64,000 bases of DNA from Piezodorus guildinii (lineage: Eukaryota > Arthropoda > Insecta > Hemiptera > Pentatomidae): contig CM041294.1 in NCBI GenBank assembly GCA_023052935.1, positions 25,252,641-25,316,640 on the forward strand, written 5' to 3'. The translations under genes and the position numbers were made by a program. Each line of letters begins with the position of its first letter. Position 1 is the stretch's first letter. Shown in pieces: positions 11,547 through 22,825 of this stretch. Below the pieces are notes generated by a model, which saw only the letters and a list, made by a program, of their open reading frames with translations, made no database searches and was not told where the DNA came from.

Positions 11547-12144
11547 GATTTTTGATTAAATTTTGCAATATCATGATAATAAGAAAACTTTTACTCTGAC
11601 TTAAAGTATCAAAGGTATAGAATGTGCAGACGTTGGGTTGCCTAATCTTTTCCTGGACAAACTATCGGTTGTCAGGTAAAAGCGGGTATGTCGATATCAG
11701 TTATCTGGTTCGGCTTGATAATAGAAAAAAAATTATACCAATATAAGCGTTGTTTTATTGCAAACACATTGATATAGGGTTTTGCCTGCAAATTCTTGGT
11801 CCTAATCTGGGTTGCCGAATTTTAAAGATTAAATTTTTTAACGCGAGTGTGACAATGCGTGACAGAGAGATCCGAGTTGAGTATAGCGTGTAATAAAGGA
11901 CCCAACATTGCAGCCGCACGTAATCGGACATTGAATATAAGTATGTTTGATATTCCATATAAAATTACAGGACCATTTTTTACACAGAACAAATACCAAA
12001 TTACAGGGTAAAAGTTTTCTTACTATCACGATGTTGCAAAATTTAATTAAAAATAGTCTGTCCAAGATTTTTTTAGGCAACCCATTCTTAACATATTTCC
12101 TAATATACTAAATTTGTAAAAATCAGCTAGATACAGATCGTTTC
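11547..12144. other. Unassigned AT-rich stretch
   Basis: No coding or repeat identity established. Minus-strand open frames of 67 and 80 codons lack any known motif. Confidence 0.3.
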
Positions 12145-12375
12145 AAGTTCGGATCTTAGACTATCATATATAGGACTTACATAGTTGAGCTTTGGGACTT
12201 CACTAAACCATCGAATTAATCTCGTATCTAATACTTACAATCCAAGATTCGCCACGAAAATACTAACCCATAATGACCTTAATGTTGCTGATTTAGTCTG
12301 AATTAGGTACCAATCATTCAACTCAATTCTCCCTCATAATTCTTCGCGAGTTGTTAAAAGAAGATGAGATATGGA
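12145..12375 (+). pseudogene. Decayed Jockey-type LINE 3' fragment
   Basis: Despite many stops, the text GAGCTTTGGGACTTCACTAA and the following ACCATCGAATTAATCTCGTA parallels the ELWGSTKPSNSSRI part of the copies at 4.5 and 33.9 kb. It is an old, heavily mutated copy. Confidence 0.65.
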
Positions 12376-12423
12376 ATATTCTTTGGAATGTTGCAATAGG
12401 TATTTTATTTACTGTGGATATAA

Positions 12424-12880
12424 TTAGTTGACCGTTGAGAATTACTGGAAGGAATTAGTCCGGGTGGCGGTCATTAAATGAAACAACTAAATAGTTTCAA
12501 CTATTTATTGTTTGCAAACGTTTCGACCCCCTTTGTGGGTCATCATCAGGGCTAAAAAGATACAAAAGAATACAATTTCAATGACATTACATACAATATT
12601 ATATAACCTATTGAGCTAGAGAACGTCGGTTTTAAAATATAACAGAAGAACTATATATGTAAAAAAACTTAATTAAAATACAATGACTATAGTATAATAA
12701 TGAAAGTGCTATACAGAAAAAAAAGAAAAAAAATGTTTACTAAACAAAATTTACACAGGTATCAATAATTTACATGAAATATGAAACATAAAAATATGAA
12801 GTAGAGAGGAGATACGTACCGCATGGTGGGAGAATGGAAAACTAGTCACTGTTGTAAGATTTATTAGTGTTTTTTAACCA
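12424..12880. repeat. Foldback-like element with hammerhead-like motif, copy 1
   Basis: It begins GACCGTTGAGAATT, then ACTGGAAGGAATTAGTCCGG, and runs through AACGTTTCGACCCCCTTTGT followed by GGGTCATCATCAGGG. The end near 12820 (GCATGGTGGGAGAATGG) matches, inverted, text at 13330 of copy 2. Read on the minus strand the core is CTGATGA, a 5-bp GACCC/GGGTC hairpin, then GAAAC, as in a hammerhead ribozyme. Confidence 0.55.
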
Positions 12881-13860
12881 AAAAACCGCGAATAATTATA
12901 TAAAAGAAAAGAAAAAAAATTGAAAATTTTCACATATATAGCCTTATAACTCAGTTATTTTTGAAGATAGAGAAAAGTGTGTATAGAGTTTTAGAATCAG
13001 TAAAGCGCTATAAACAAAAAAAAAAAAAAAAAAAAAGGAAAAAGGAAAAAATTGATATTTTTCACATAAATACACTCATAACTCAGTTATTTTTGACAAT
13101 AGAAAAAGTATGTATAGAGTTTTAGAATCAGTAAAGCCCGATAAACCAAAAAAAAAAAAAAAAAAAGGAAAAAGGAAAAAAAATTGATATCTCGTTTATA
13201 TATACGCTTGTAACTAAGTTATTTTCGAAGATAAAAAAAATCATTATTGTTTTTTAATAATTATATAAAAAAGAAAAAAGAAAATAAAAAAGTTGATACT
13301 GGAAGGAATTAGTCCGGGTGGCGGTTAACTAACTAGTTTCCATTCTCCCACCATGCGCCCTGATGATGACCCACAAAGGGGGTCGAAACGTTGGCAAACA
13401 ATAAAATAGTTAAAACTATTTAGTTGTTTCATTTAATGACCGCCACCCGGACTAATTCCTTCCAGTAATTCTCAACGGTCCACTAATTACATCCACAATG
13501 AAAAAAGTTGATATTTTTCACATAAATACGTTTATAACTCAGTATTTTTGAAGATAGAGAAAAGTGTGTATAAAGTTTTAGAATCAGTAAAGCACGATAA
13601 ACAAAAAAAAAAAAAAAAGAAGTAATGAAAAAAATTAAATTCTGGCTTATATATACGCTTGTAACTACGTTATTTTCGAAGATAGAAAAAAAATTCATAA
13701 TTGTTTTTAAACCTAAAAACCGCGAATAATTATATAAAAGAGAAAAAAGAAAAGGAAAAAATTGGAAAGCACGATAAAGAAAAAAAATTGAATATTGTTA
13801 TTTGGAAATAATAAACCATTGTGTAATATTGTACTTTGCAGCGTTTTTTATTTTGTTTCT
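12881..13860 (-). mobile_element. A/T-repeat TIR element, interrupted
   Basis: A-rich repeat units (ATAACTCAGTTATTTTTGA, GATAGAGAAAAG, TAGAGTTTTAGAATCAGTAA, AACCGCGAATAATTATA) are repeated at 12.9, 13.0, 13.1, 13.5 and 13.7 kb. The end AAATAATAAACCATTGTGTAA at about 13807-13827 is the family left end in reverse. The compact foldback copy at 13297-13490 sits inside it. Confidence 0.55.
13297..13490. repeat. Foldback-like element, compact copy 2 with 28-bp TIR
   Basis: The segment 13297-13469 starts ACTGGAAGGAATTAGTCCGG plus GTGGCGGT and ends with the exact complement of those 28 bases. It contains CTGATGATGACCCACAAAGG followed by GGGTCGAAACGTT, the same hammerhead-like core as copy 1, on the plus strand. 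Its sequence continues beyond the right TIR into CTCAACGGTCCACTAATTAC, shared with copy 1. Confidence 0.65.
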
Positions 13861-14113
13861 TAACTCACATTGGTTAATGATTTGTTGGTGCTTTTGTCAA
13901 AAGTATTCTCTCTGTTGTAAATAAGTCGAAATTGTCGTTGGATTTGGAGGGTGAAATGTTCGAAGTGATCAGGAGGAATGAGAAAGCGAGGGTGAAACAC
14001 TGGTATTTTACTTTTCGGCTTGAAGTGCTAGATAAGAATTTAAAAAGTATGGTTTTACGGATCCAAGGGTTAAACTAATGAACATATATATTGATTAAGA
14101 GCGAAGAGATGAC
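13861..14113. other. Intronic stretch
   Basis: No recognisable feature between the repeat block and the next receptor exon. Confidence 0.3.
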
Positions 14114-14307
14114 CTTGTTGTTTGCTATCCATAAGCCGCAGAAGCCGATGTCCGCCTGGTCAGAAGCGAGAAGGCCCAACAGCCCTCCGCGCCACAGACC
14201 GTCCTTCAGCACTCCCAGTGGGAACTTGCTACCGCTGGGCACCATGAACCTGTAAGTCAAGTTCAGCCTTCTTGCCACCTCCAGGAAGATAGCCATCTCA
14301 GACCCGC
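14114..14307 (-). CDS. Ionotropic-receptor-like exon, S1 ligand-binding half
   Basis: Acceptor TTGTCTTTCAG, donor AACAAG|GTCATC. It encodes GGSEMAIFLEVARRLNLTY, then SGSKFPLGVLKDGLW, GGLLGLLASDQADIGFCGLW. This matches S1 of insect IRs: G.E..i...a..lnl.y, then dG.w.G..g.l....aDig....wi. Two leading bases complete the codon begun by the 16.3 kb exon, and the exon ends in phase 0, matching the next one. GC content is much higher than in the flanks, as expected for a real exon. Confidence 0.8.
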
Positions 14308-14781
14308 CTGAAAGACAATCTTTGTTAGTTATCCGCAAATCTTCAAAGCGGTGATCTATTCAAATGCGAGGAAATTGCACAAACAATATAATTTATACAG
14401 AACACATAATGATGTGATATTTTGATTTTTCACTTTAAAAAATCCAAAACTCTTTACCTTAATTTTGTTTTATGTTTAGATGTCTGTAATTCTGTAATCG
14501 GTTGCTGGATAAAGGAAGTTTTGAAACTACTTAAAACGTTTCCTTCGTAAGCAAATAAAATAAACGCCAAACTAAAGCGTTTGAGGCTTTTCATGTTGAA
14601 AGAAAACACCCAGAAGTGGCCAATGCCGCCTCCTTTTTTTCTGAAAATGGAAATTCCCAACAGATGTTTCGTGCAGCTCATTTCCCTAGGATGTCGAAAT
14701 GGACGATCTCGTTAATTTTAAATGTTAGAAATTCACTGAGTACAATGGTTCCTGGTTGGAAGTAGACTCTTTGTTTTTGTC
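14308..14781. other. Intronic stretch
   Basis: A 75-codon minus-strand open frame at 14454-14681 has no known domain and no supported splice sites. No other feature seen. Confidence 0.3.
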
Positions 14782-15042
14782 TATTTATTTAACGTCTCTT
14801 AATGCTACTGGGGCTGATCGGTTGATGCTACAGTGGGAGTCCTAAATTTTGCCAATCCAGGTTTGATGAGGAGAGGGATCTTTAACGAGTACCTGACATC
14901 GCACAAGCTCTAGGCCATCTTTCTACGTCCCCTCCGAAGGACGGCGTAACTAAGGATACATTGAAAAATCCTTGGGCAACTTACGGGTTCGAGCCCGTGA
15001 CCTTAGGCATAGAATACTGTTATGCTACAGGTTATCCCACTC
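14782..15042 (-). repeat. tRNA-derived SINE family 1
   Basis: Minus-strand copy. The tail TTATTTAACGTC is at the left, the body CCTAAATTTTGCCAATCCAG and GAGTACCTGACATC in the middle, and the reversed B-box GGGTTCGAGCCC at about 14985. It is close to full length and lies in an intron of the receptor-like gene. Confidence 0.8.
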
Positions 15043-16333
15043 TTTGTTTTTTTTATTCTCTTATTTTCCGGAATTGACCATTATTGCGAAATTTGCAGTG
15101 GTGTTACGGATAAATTAATTGTATACGATGCAGAGCAGATGGCATATGTTAAGGGAACACGGCCCTTAACCCATTTTAAGATATGGCATCTTTCATGCAG
15201 CAACACAATCAAGCGCACACAGGGCCATTTGGCGGCATAGGGAGGTACTCGCACTGAGACCAGGATGCTCTGCGAGCAAGAGGAGTGAACAGGAAGAAAA
15301 AAAGAAAGATAAGCACATAGATCTACAGACGCAAATTCTTCATCATATTATTATACAAGTATCATCCTCATCCTAATGGAGAAGTAAAAGATTAGGCGCC
15401 GGCCGGCCCAGGAACGAAGGAATGAATCAAGAGGAGAGACCGCCCCACCCTTGCATCGGGCAGATATGTAATCATAGAAATAATTTAACCTAAATCAAAT
15501 TTTAAGTTCCGTGTAATTCTTAATAGATTGTAATCTTATATCATATTATGTTCCCATATTATTCCATAATATATTCAATTTAAAATACAGTCCACTACAT
15601 TGTTTTATCATCCAGCCTCATAAAAAATATTTAATATTAAGGGCACCCTGGAACGCCCCAGGTCTCGAAATATTTACAGCATATGTACAACATACTAAAG
15701 AAGCTGCAACTTTATTTGTACAGTTCAGCGTCTGGCTTTAGAAAGCTGTAACTATCCAGAGAGGCCACTTTGCGAGGTTTTGAAGGTTGTCATCGCAGTC
15801 CACCCTCTTCTGGGAGTGCTGCAGCTACCTAGGGTGAAATATGTTATGTCCATCACTTCTCTATACTCCACAAAGGAGGGAGGGTCTTTAAAAGAAACCT
15901 TGGAAAATTCTCTCTTTAATGGCTATATAACCTGGGTTTCTTAAAAGTTCGATGCTTCTCCTTCTAAGGACTTAGTTTTTGGCATTACCAATCACTGTTC
16001 TTACTCTTTCTTCTAATTAATAATCATTTGATGGCGTCTTATTACAGAATGTAGTCCATCGGCATATCTTCTGCCAATCAGGAGACAATGAGAGACGCTT
16101 AGATGATCCTTAGCAGTCCCAGTGTATTTGTATACCATGAAATGAAAGATGAAAAATTAAGTTTTATAGAAACTTGTTAATATAAAAAATTATCTCACCA
16201 CCAGCATATTTTTCATTTTATAAGTTTTTGGTGATAGCATTATATAAATTAAAATAAAGTTTTAAATATTTAACAAATAATATTATTATATTTTTTAAAC
16301 CTTACTTTAGGTTAGGTTACTTTGGATTGGTAC
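15043..16333. other. Unassigned intronic stretch with GC-richer blocks
   Basis: Two blocks (15060-15480 and 15650-15940) have higher GC and short open frames (for example 72 codons at 15022-15240) but no motif I recognise and no second copy here. They are probably remnants of unidentified repeats. Confidence 0.3.
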
Positions 16334-16424
16334 CTAAGTAAGGAAGATTGATTCTGGAAAAGGTGGAACAGTTGAAAGTCGCTACTTTGATCTCCCTTCC
16401 ATGGAAATTCTGCTTGCCTTTCCC
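16334..16424 (-). CDS. Ionotropic-receptor-like exon, start of S1
   Basis: A 91-nt exon between acceptor CATTTTAG and donor TTAG|GTACC. It encodes GKGKQNFHGREIKVATFNCS, then TFSRINLPYL and one extra base. The nfhGReikVATF stretch is the standard opening of the IR S1 domain. Its start phase (0) matches the 17.4 kb exon and its end phase (1) matches the 14.3 kb exon, which supports both sites strongly. Confidence 0.75.
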
Positions 16425-16744
16425 CTAAAATGATAAATGGGAAAAAAAAAATAAAATGAGGATAATTAACAAAACTAAAATATTTTGTATAAACAAAAAT
16501 AGTGAATAAACTACGTATGCTAACATAAGACATATACTGTTAACATTATGAAAATAAACGCTTGTTTTCCTACTTCAATATTAATAAATATTTGCATTGG
16601 CAGAATGATATTTTTACAGTTGGGTTTTTCCCGTAAAAACCCGAAAATTTCAAATAACAAGTTATGTATATTACCATGGATTGGTGAGAGAATAGAAAAT
16701 AGAGCGATTTTTGGTTTTTTGTTATCCACAAGAAATTGGTCGAT

Positions 16745-16975
16745 TTTATTTACTTGTGTACGTCCCTAAGGCCATTTTGACTGAACCTCTCCACGGCCTC
16801 AGAAGAAGAGGAAGACCAAAACTTAGATGGTCGGGTGATGTGACAGTAGATGCAAGGGATATCCTGGGAGTGAGGAACTGGATGACGGCTGGACAAGATA
16901 GAAATAACTGGAGAGGGCTGGTGGAGGAGGCCAGGACTCGTCACCGAGTTGTAGCGCCGGATTGATGATGATGAC
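16745..16975 (+). pseudogene. LINE reverse-transcriptase C-terminus (F52C9.6-like)
   Basis: The plus frame reads RRRGRPKLRWSGDV, then ARDILGVRNWMTAGQDRNNW and GLVEEARTRH, ending at a stop near 16963. This is the signature last 60 residues of the same LINE family as position 1-560. It is 5'-truncated and lies in an intron of the receptor-like gene. Confidence 0.8.
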
Positions 16976-17434
16976 GTCTTAACATTTCATTTGCTACTCA
17001 GTACGTATCACAAAGAAGTTAATTGTGATTCACTGTCCTGTAGAATATTAATTTAAAATAACCATCTTACTTATCTAATATCTTAAGTAGCTGAAGTAAA
17101 ATGTTCGATCTTACGCAGGTGGTAGTTGCTTCTCACAATTTCTCGACCCTCAAGGCCCCACCAAGCTCATTCACTGTAGGACTTATTGCTATGACCTGCG
17201 TCGTCTTAAGACGAGTTAAACAAATTCAAATCGTTGCTGATAAAAATAAAGATGAGACATTTTTAAAGGTTTTTTTTTTTTTTTTTTTTTTTTATAAGAC
17301 ATTTCATTTGTCTTCATTGTTAATGACAAGATCGCATAGAATATTACTACTGCAATAAACCTTAAAGAACCAAGGTTGCCTTGATATACTCGTTACATAA
17401 ATATGAGACCAAGTAATTGAAAGAGGACGATCAC
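16976..17434. other. Intronic stretch
   Basis: AT-rich with a T-run at 17269-17293. An 85-codon plus frame (17101-17358) crosses the T-run and looks spurious. Confidence 0.3.
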
Positions 17435-17569
17435 CGTTTCATGTAACCACTGCATCCCATGGTACTGGATCGGTGTAAACCTCCGCAGTGTATAAGTAAG
17501 TTGGTACCCTATCGGGCTTTCTGTTCTGGCCACGAAGACTTCCGCGTCTCTGAAGAGGCTCACTTTGGT
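17435..17569 (-). CDS. Ionotropic-receptor-like exon, end of amino-terminal domain
   Basis: The exon follows TTTTATTACAG and ends ACG|GTGATC. It encodes 45 codons: TKVSLFRDAEVFVARTES, then PIGYQLTYTLRRFTP and MQWLHET. This resembles the IR segment leading to S1, with a yeL-like strand and a final tryptophan. Phase is 0 at both ends and joins cleanly to the 16.4 kb exon. Confidence 0.7.
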
Positions 17570-17714
17570 CTGTAATAAAAAAGCATTTTTATACTATCTC
17601 TGCCATCTGTAAATAAAATTACATGAGGTAATTATATAGATAAATAGTTTATTATTAATTCATATATCCGTCAAGACAAATGCCAACATATGACATTTAC
17701 ACTAACACGTGAAA

Positions 17715-18375
17715 CCTGACTACCAGTGTACATCGATAATGTACCAATACCACAAACAGACAGTGTCAACTACCTAGGACTAACTTTTGACAGGAGAATG
17801 ACTTGGGGCCAGCACATTAAGAAAAAACGAAAGACATTAAACCAAATAAGTAGACTACTCAGACGACAATCAAAACTAAAATTAAGACAGAAACTTGCCA
17901 CTTACACATACTTACTAAAACCAATATGGTCTTAAGCCTCTCAAATCTTCGGAGCTCCAAAAAAGAGTAACATACAAAGACTTCAAACTTTCCAGTCAAA
18001 AATAGACGAATTACGCAAGCACCTTGGTACGTTTCAAACACAACTTTACATACAGACTTACACATGCCTACCGTCAGCGAATACATACAAACCCACTATT
18101 CTCGATGTCCCAGCAAATTACAACCCTCTCATAGAACAGATGGCAACAACCAATATGCCCAACAACATTAGCAGAAGACTGAAAAGGTCATGGATGAGAG
18201 ATCTTCTGTAAACTTTTGAATTAAAACATGCCACGGAAGAGATACCATTGGGTATTGTCATCTTTCTCATGCCTTACATGCCCCTTTTTATTGTAATAAA
18301 TCTGACAGACAATCCACTGATTGTTATATGTATGTATAAACAGGTGTAGATAAAGAAATAAAGTTATAAAAAAAA
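17715..18375 (+). pseudogene. Jockey-type LINE 3' end
   Basis: Plus-strand text encodes VPIPQTDSVNYLGLTFDRRM, then LLKPIW, and after stops a C-terminal IEQMATTNMPNNISRRLKRS. This is the thumb and tail of a Jockey reverse transcriptase. The copy ends in TAAAGAAATAAAGTTATAAA plus an A-run. It differs from the 4.1 and 33.9 kb subfamily. Confidence 0.75.
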
Positions 18376-18429
18376 ATATATATCCGTCAAGATTTGATTT
18401 CGAAATTTCAAGTTAAATATAATGTATCA

Positions 18430-18935
18430 TTGGTTGAATAGCGTATGGCGTTGAATGCCCTATTTGTAATTCAGGCGAACCAGAAGATTTAAATCATTTT
18501 TTGTTGCAATGCCCTGTTTACTCCCCGTCCAGAAATAAGTACTTGAGGACGTATATTGGAAATATGTCTGACAATGACCTCAAAGTACAACTTTTGCTGC
18601 AAATAGAAAATAAAAAGCAATTTGAAAATTTATTTTATTATGTAACAGAGTATTTAAAGCTAAGAAATTTGTATCTGTCTATTCAAGAATAATTTAAGCA
18701 CATTACTAAAATAACAATAATTGAATTTGTTAAACTATTTATGATTAATTTATTTGTTTAATATTTATACAGTTACAATTTATTTTGCCTTTTATTATGT
18801 ATTTGTTTTTGAAGCGTATTTTGTTTAGTACAGTTGTAATAGATTTCTTTGATTTATGTTTAACTGTTTTGTACAACTCAACTCCATTTGTATGGGCTAG
18901 CCCGAAAACAAATAAAGAGATTTATTATTATTATT
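18430..18935 (+). pseudogene. LINE C-terminus with TTA-repeat tail
   Basis: The frame reads CPICNSGEPEDLNHFLLQCP, then YSPSRNKYLRTYI and ends at 18692. The C..C...H...C finger near the end is typical of LINE ORF2 C-termini. The 3' UTR ends with AACAAATAAAGAG followed by a TTA microsatellite, consistent with the 3' tail of a non-poly(A) LINE. Confidence 0.75.
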
Positions 18936-19043
18936 TATTATATAATGTATCATTGGCATATAGAATTTCCCAAGAGTATTTTTATGTAAAATTAAACAAA
19001 AGATGCTCAAAGAAAGACATGAACGAGCATAAGAAAACTTTGC

Positions 19044-19271
19044 CTCAAGAAAGTGCTGAAATTCTTCCTCTGGAATAAACGGAAGGACACATAGAATCCT
19101 GTGCCTGGCCCATCGCCTGAGCTTGGTGAGCAGTGACTCCAAACCAGAAAGTTCATCAGCGATCAAGTAGAAGCCGCTGCAGACTTGCTTGAAGCTGTTG
19201 ACCAGCGGCCTCGCCGAGTGGTGGATCCCTCGCAGCAGCTCGTCACCGAACTCAGAGCCATCGGAGATCAC
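19044..19271 (-). CDS. Ionotropic-receptor-like exon, amino-terminal domain
   Basis: After acceptor CTGCTGCAG the frame reads VISDGSEFGDELLRGI, then ARPLVNSFKQVCSGFYLIAD, LTKLRRWARHRILCVLP and EEEFQHFLE. This looks like an insect IR amino-terminal domain. To keep phase 0 with the next exon the donor would be GAG|GCAAAG, a GC-AG intron; the only in-phase GT lies earlier (after RHRILC) and would shorten the domain. A mariner element lies 77 bp upstream of the acceptor. Confidence 0.65.
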
Positions 19272-19347
19272 CTGCAGCAGGTAAATAGAACGTTTAGAAA
19301 AGTGCAACTCTTTCAACCCCGGATATAGCTCTACAATACTTGAAGTA

Positions 19348-20256
19348 TTGGGTTGATGCAAAATTAATGCAGGTTTTTAGTAGGTATTGTAAATACGCCA
19401 TATCTTTACTTTAACCATATATATTTAATCAAAATAATTTCCATCTGAATCAATGCACTTTTGCCAACGTTCAAGAAGCTTTCTTATTCCACCAGAAAAG
19501 AAATCCGAATCCCTGGACTCAATGAAATCACGAAAAGAATTTTCAATCTCGTCCTGGTTTTGAAAATTTTTCTCCCTCAAAAAGTTGTCCAGATGCCTGA
19601 AAAAGTGGAAGTCTGTAGGAGAGAGGTCAGGTGAATAAGGCGGATGTTGGAGAACTTCGTAGCCCAACTCGTGCAGTCGTCGAAGCGTTGGTTGTGCAAC
19701 GTGTGGTCTGGCGTTATCGTGGAGCAGGATCGGCCCCTTCCGATTCATCAATGCTGGGCAAAGACGTTGCAATTTTTGATTCATGCTGTCAATTTCTTGA
19801 CAGTACTTGTCAGCAGTTATAGTCTCACCTCGATTGAGAAAGCTTTGACCTCAGCTGGTCGTTGTCCAGAGCAAGATGACGGCCCCGACCTTCCTTGTCT
19901 TCGAGGTCGAAATCTCCTCTGCGAAACTTCTGGAACCAACGCTGCACCGTGCACTCATTAATAGCCCCCTGACCCCACACTTCATTAATATTACGAGCCG
20001 TTTGCGCAGCGCTGCGCCCTAATTTAAATTCGTAAAAATAAATTTGACGAACATCGCACTTTGACATTTTCGATTCAAGACCTTTGAACACACTGAACAA
20101 AACGATTTTACTAAACAAATTCATGGTGAAAGAGAGGGTATTAGATAAGGTTTGTTTTGGTATAATAATGATCAATGTTAGGATTAGCTTTGTTTACACA
20201 ATTGGAATTAAGATATTGCAATAGAGGAAACCTGCATTAATTTCGCATCAACCCAA
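19348..20256 (-). mobile_element. mariner family 2, internally deleted
   Basis: The ends TTGGGTTGATGCAAAATTAA and the near complement TTAATTTCGCATCAACCCAA are flanked by TA on both sides. The transposase N-terminus near 20067 begins MSKCDVRQIYFYEFKLGRS, with a helix-turn-helix to about 19830. A separate frame (19784-19425) holds LLHDNARPHVAQP, HPPYSPDLSPTDFHFFR and the C-terminus, so the last two catalytic aspartates are present. The central segment with the first aspartate is deleted between them. The 909-bp element lies in an intron of the receptor-like gene. Confidence 0.9.
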
Positions 20257-21695
20257 TACAATGCAAATGCATATATACAAGATATAAAATTAAAATTAAG
20301 GCAAGTAAATACAAGATTGAATTACATAATAAGCAATTAGTAAGAAACAGTAATTGACAAAATTAAAAGGCAATAAAGAATACATATACTTGTTTGTATA
20401 CAGGATAAATATATGAATGAGTGACGCAGGCTGGCGTTGAGGACATGCCTATAGCGATAAGTAATTTGAATTCAATAATTCAGTCATTTTTTCTTCACTG
20501 AGGGATTTCGCCCATAGTTTAACATTGTAGTAATAATTTGAATACTTTGGAGGATTTGTGTGAGAAAATTGATAATTTGGAGGAATATTAACAAGTCTGG
20601 TGTGTCCTCCAGTTATGTTTTGGTCTTGGCACCACTAAGCTATAGCAATTTGTTAGTCTGTAGAAAAACTATGGTCAATCATCCCGTCTAAAATACAGCT
20701 TCTTCATAATTGAGACCATGTATAATTTTTTTGCAGACATTACATTAAGGTCTGAGAATATATTAATCGATGGGGATCTTTGATTCATACCCAAAATTGC
20801 CTTGATAATCTTTCTCTGCACAATCTCAAAACAATATTGAACAACGAAATACAATCCTAACTTATAGAATAAGGAAAAAAAATAACTTCGAATTTTATTG
20901 AAAATAAGCAAACAATGGCTGAGACGTGACTATTATAAGTAAGATGATTTGTATTACATGCCATAAAAATAAAAGAATATTAAGAAAAAACAAAACAAAA
21001 ATCATCCTCTGTATCAACTTATTCATAGTTATACAGTAACACATACGTATAAATACATATTAAAATGTATGGCAAGTTCAGTATAGATATTTCTATTAAT
21101 GAAAACATATCCTAACAATGTGTAAAGAAAAGAAAATTTAATATTTTAATCGTTTATTCAAGAAAAAGGACAAATACAAGGAAAAAATGTAATTAAATAA
21201 GGAATTCAAGAATTTGACAATATTAAAAGATGTATTTTTATGTAAGTAGAGATATAATACTGATTTAATTTATTATATTGTGATTATGAATTATTTAATT
21301 GTGATATTTATTATTGTTGAATGTTTAAATTAATATAATATTAAATTTTTATTAGTGGATAATTAATAATTCGGAAGATGAGGCGTATAAGCCCCAAAAC
21401 GTTAATTATTTATAATGAAGAATAAATGAATGAGGGTTAAAAGAAAAGGCTGTTCCTAAATAACCTAAGGAAAAATGTATTTTATCAAAATGAGCATGAT
21501 TGGATAAAAAAAGAGAAAGAGAATCACAATCTCTCAAATATGTAATAGATGATTGGTTTATAGAACAAAACGTCAACAATAACTCTTAAAACCTTTCTAA
21601 TATTTTTTCAGTTATGTCAACTTTGATTCTTTTTTAGTAAATAATTTATTAATCGTTCTGCTACGTTTTTACTAGAAAGGTGTTAGGCCAATTAC
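20257..21695. other. AT-rich intronic stretch
   Basis: An exon linking the 21.7 and 19.3 kb receptor exons is expected here because their phases do not fit, but I could not find it. At about 21370-21405 the text GAAGATGAGGCGTATAAGCC then CCAAAACGTT resembles the foldback/hammerhead-like motif of other repeats here. A 78-codon minus frame (20675-20911) looks like a decayed LINE tail. Confidence 0.35.
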
Positions 21696-21807
21696 CATGG
21701 AACAAGCAACTATCACGATCAATGATTACTGCATGATAGTCCATGAGTTCCGCCATGATGATGATGCTCGTGGATTCCAATCGACAGAGGAACACCCTCA
21801 AACAGGC
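21696..21807 (-). CDS. Ionotropic-receptor-like exon, 5' amino-terminal domain
   Basis: Candidate acceptor GAAAAG and donor CATG|GTAATT. It encodes ACLRVFLCRLESTSIIIMAE, then LMDYHAVIIDRDSCLFHG, resembling the early amino-terminal domain of insect IRs. It ends in phase 1 while the next recognised exon begins in phase 0, so at least one exon between them is missing from this model. Confidence 0.5.
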
Positions 21808-22507
21808 CTTTTCATAGTCCAGTAAAATAATAATGATCTTTAGAGCACCGATGTAGAAAGACGAAAACCCATTTGTACAAAACACACTATTGGAGTAGTC
21901 CTCGAGTGTTACATAAATCTGGTCGTCATTCCAATTTAGAACTATTTACTTAAATGGCAAATTTTTAAGATGGTCCATAAAATGTTTTATACATATTGAA
22001 CGTTAGTATAAGTAGAAGTTGGTCGGTAAAAATGACAAAACGCTGAGCTTTGATACTCGTAATAACACAAGGTGTTTGGTTCGAGAACTCATTTAAAAAT
22101 TTAAATTTCAAATGAGCGTCCTTTTGTTTCATCTAGACGTGCCCATTAACAACCTATTTCTCTTAAACAGATCGCAAACGAGAAAAAAAAACTAGCGAAA
22201 AATAGAGAAACCGGCATCATATCTATAATTAAAGAATACAGGAAATAAAAAGGAAATCTCGTTTTTTTCCGAGTACTAGATAACGCTTTAAAATTGTCAT
22301 ATCTTAGAATGCACAAACTATCATTAAAAAGCTATTATTAATCATCCTACTGACAAACAGCTGTTCTGGTCTTCGCCTACGCTCTGTATTGTCTATAATA
22401 GGGTTGACCTACGTTTTTATAACGCGTGGTACAAACCAAGAGACACCATATCAAAGCGTTCACAACTCTATTCCTCTCCCTATAACCTAGCACCCACACA
22501 ATAATAA
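21808..22507. other. AT-rich stretch
   Basis: Nothing gene-like or repeat-like recognised. Confidence 0.3.
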
Positions 22508-22798
22508 TTTCCTGTTTGTTTATTTATATAACATCACTTTATGCTACTGTGGCTAATCGGACCATGGTACAGACGAGAGTCCTAAATTTGGCCTATCCAG
22601 GTTTAATTAGGATAGGGATCTTTTACGAGTACCTGACATCGAATATGCTCGGGACAACCTTTTTACATTCCCTCTTAAGGACAGCATAACTAAGGATATT
22701 TTACTCCCATTAAAAAATCCTAAGGCCACCTGCGGGTTTGAACCCGGGGCGTTGGGTATAGAAGGCTGTTATACTAGCCACTATGCTACAGGTGACCG
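22508..22798 (-). repeat. tRNA-derived SINE family 1, near complete
   Basis: Minus-strand copy with tail TTATTTATATAACATCAC on the left, body GGTTTAATTAGGATAGGGAT and GAGTACCTGACATC, a reversed B-box region GGGTTTGAACCCGG and a head ending CACTATGCTACAGGT. Confidence 0.8.
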
Positions 22799-22825
22799 CT
22801 TTGTAATTTCTTTTATCATGGGTCC

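Noticed and set aside
12890..13300. CRISPR-like or satellite array
   Set aside because: Units are irregular, spacers not unique, and the block lies within a eukaryotic TIR element.
18897..19361. Single 154-codon frame taken as one exon
   Set aside because: Its first residues come from the mariner TIR and its last ones from intron/LINE tail; only 19044-19271 is receptor-like.
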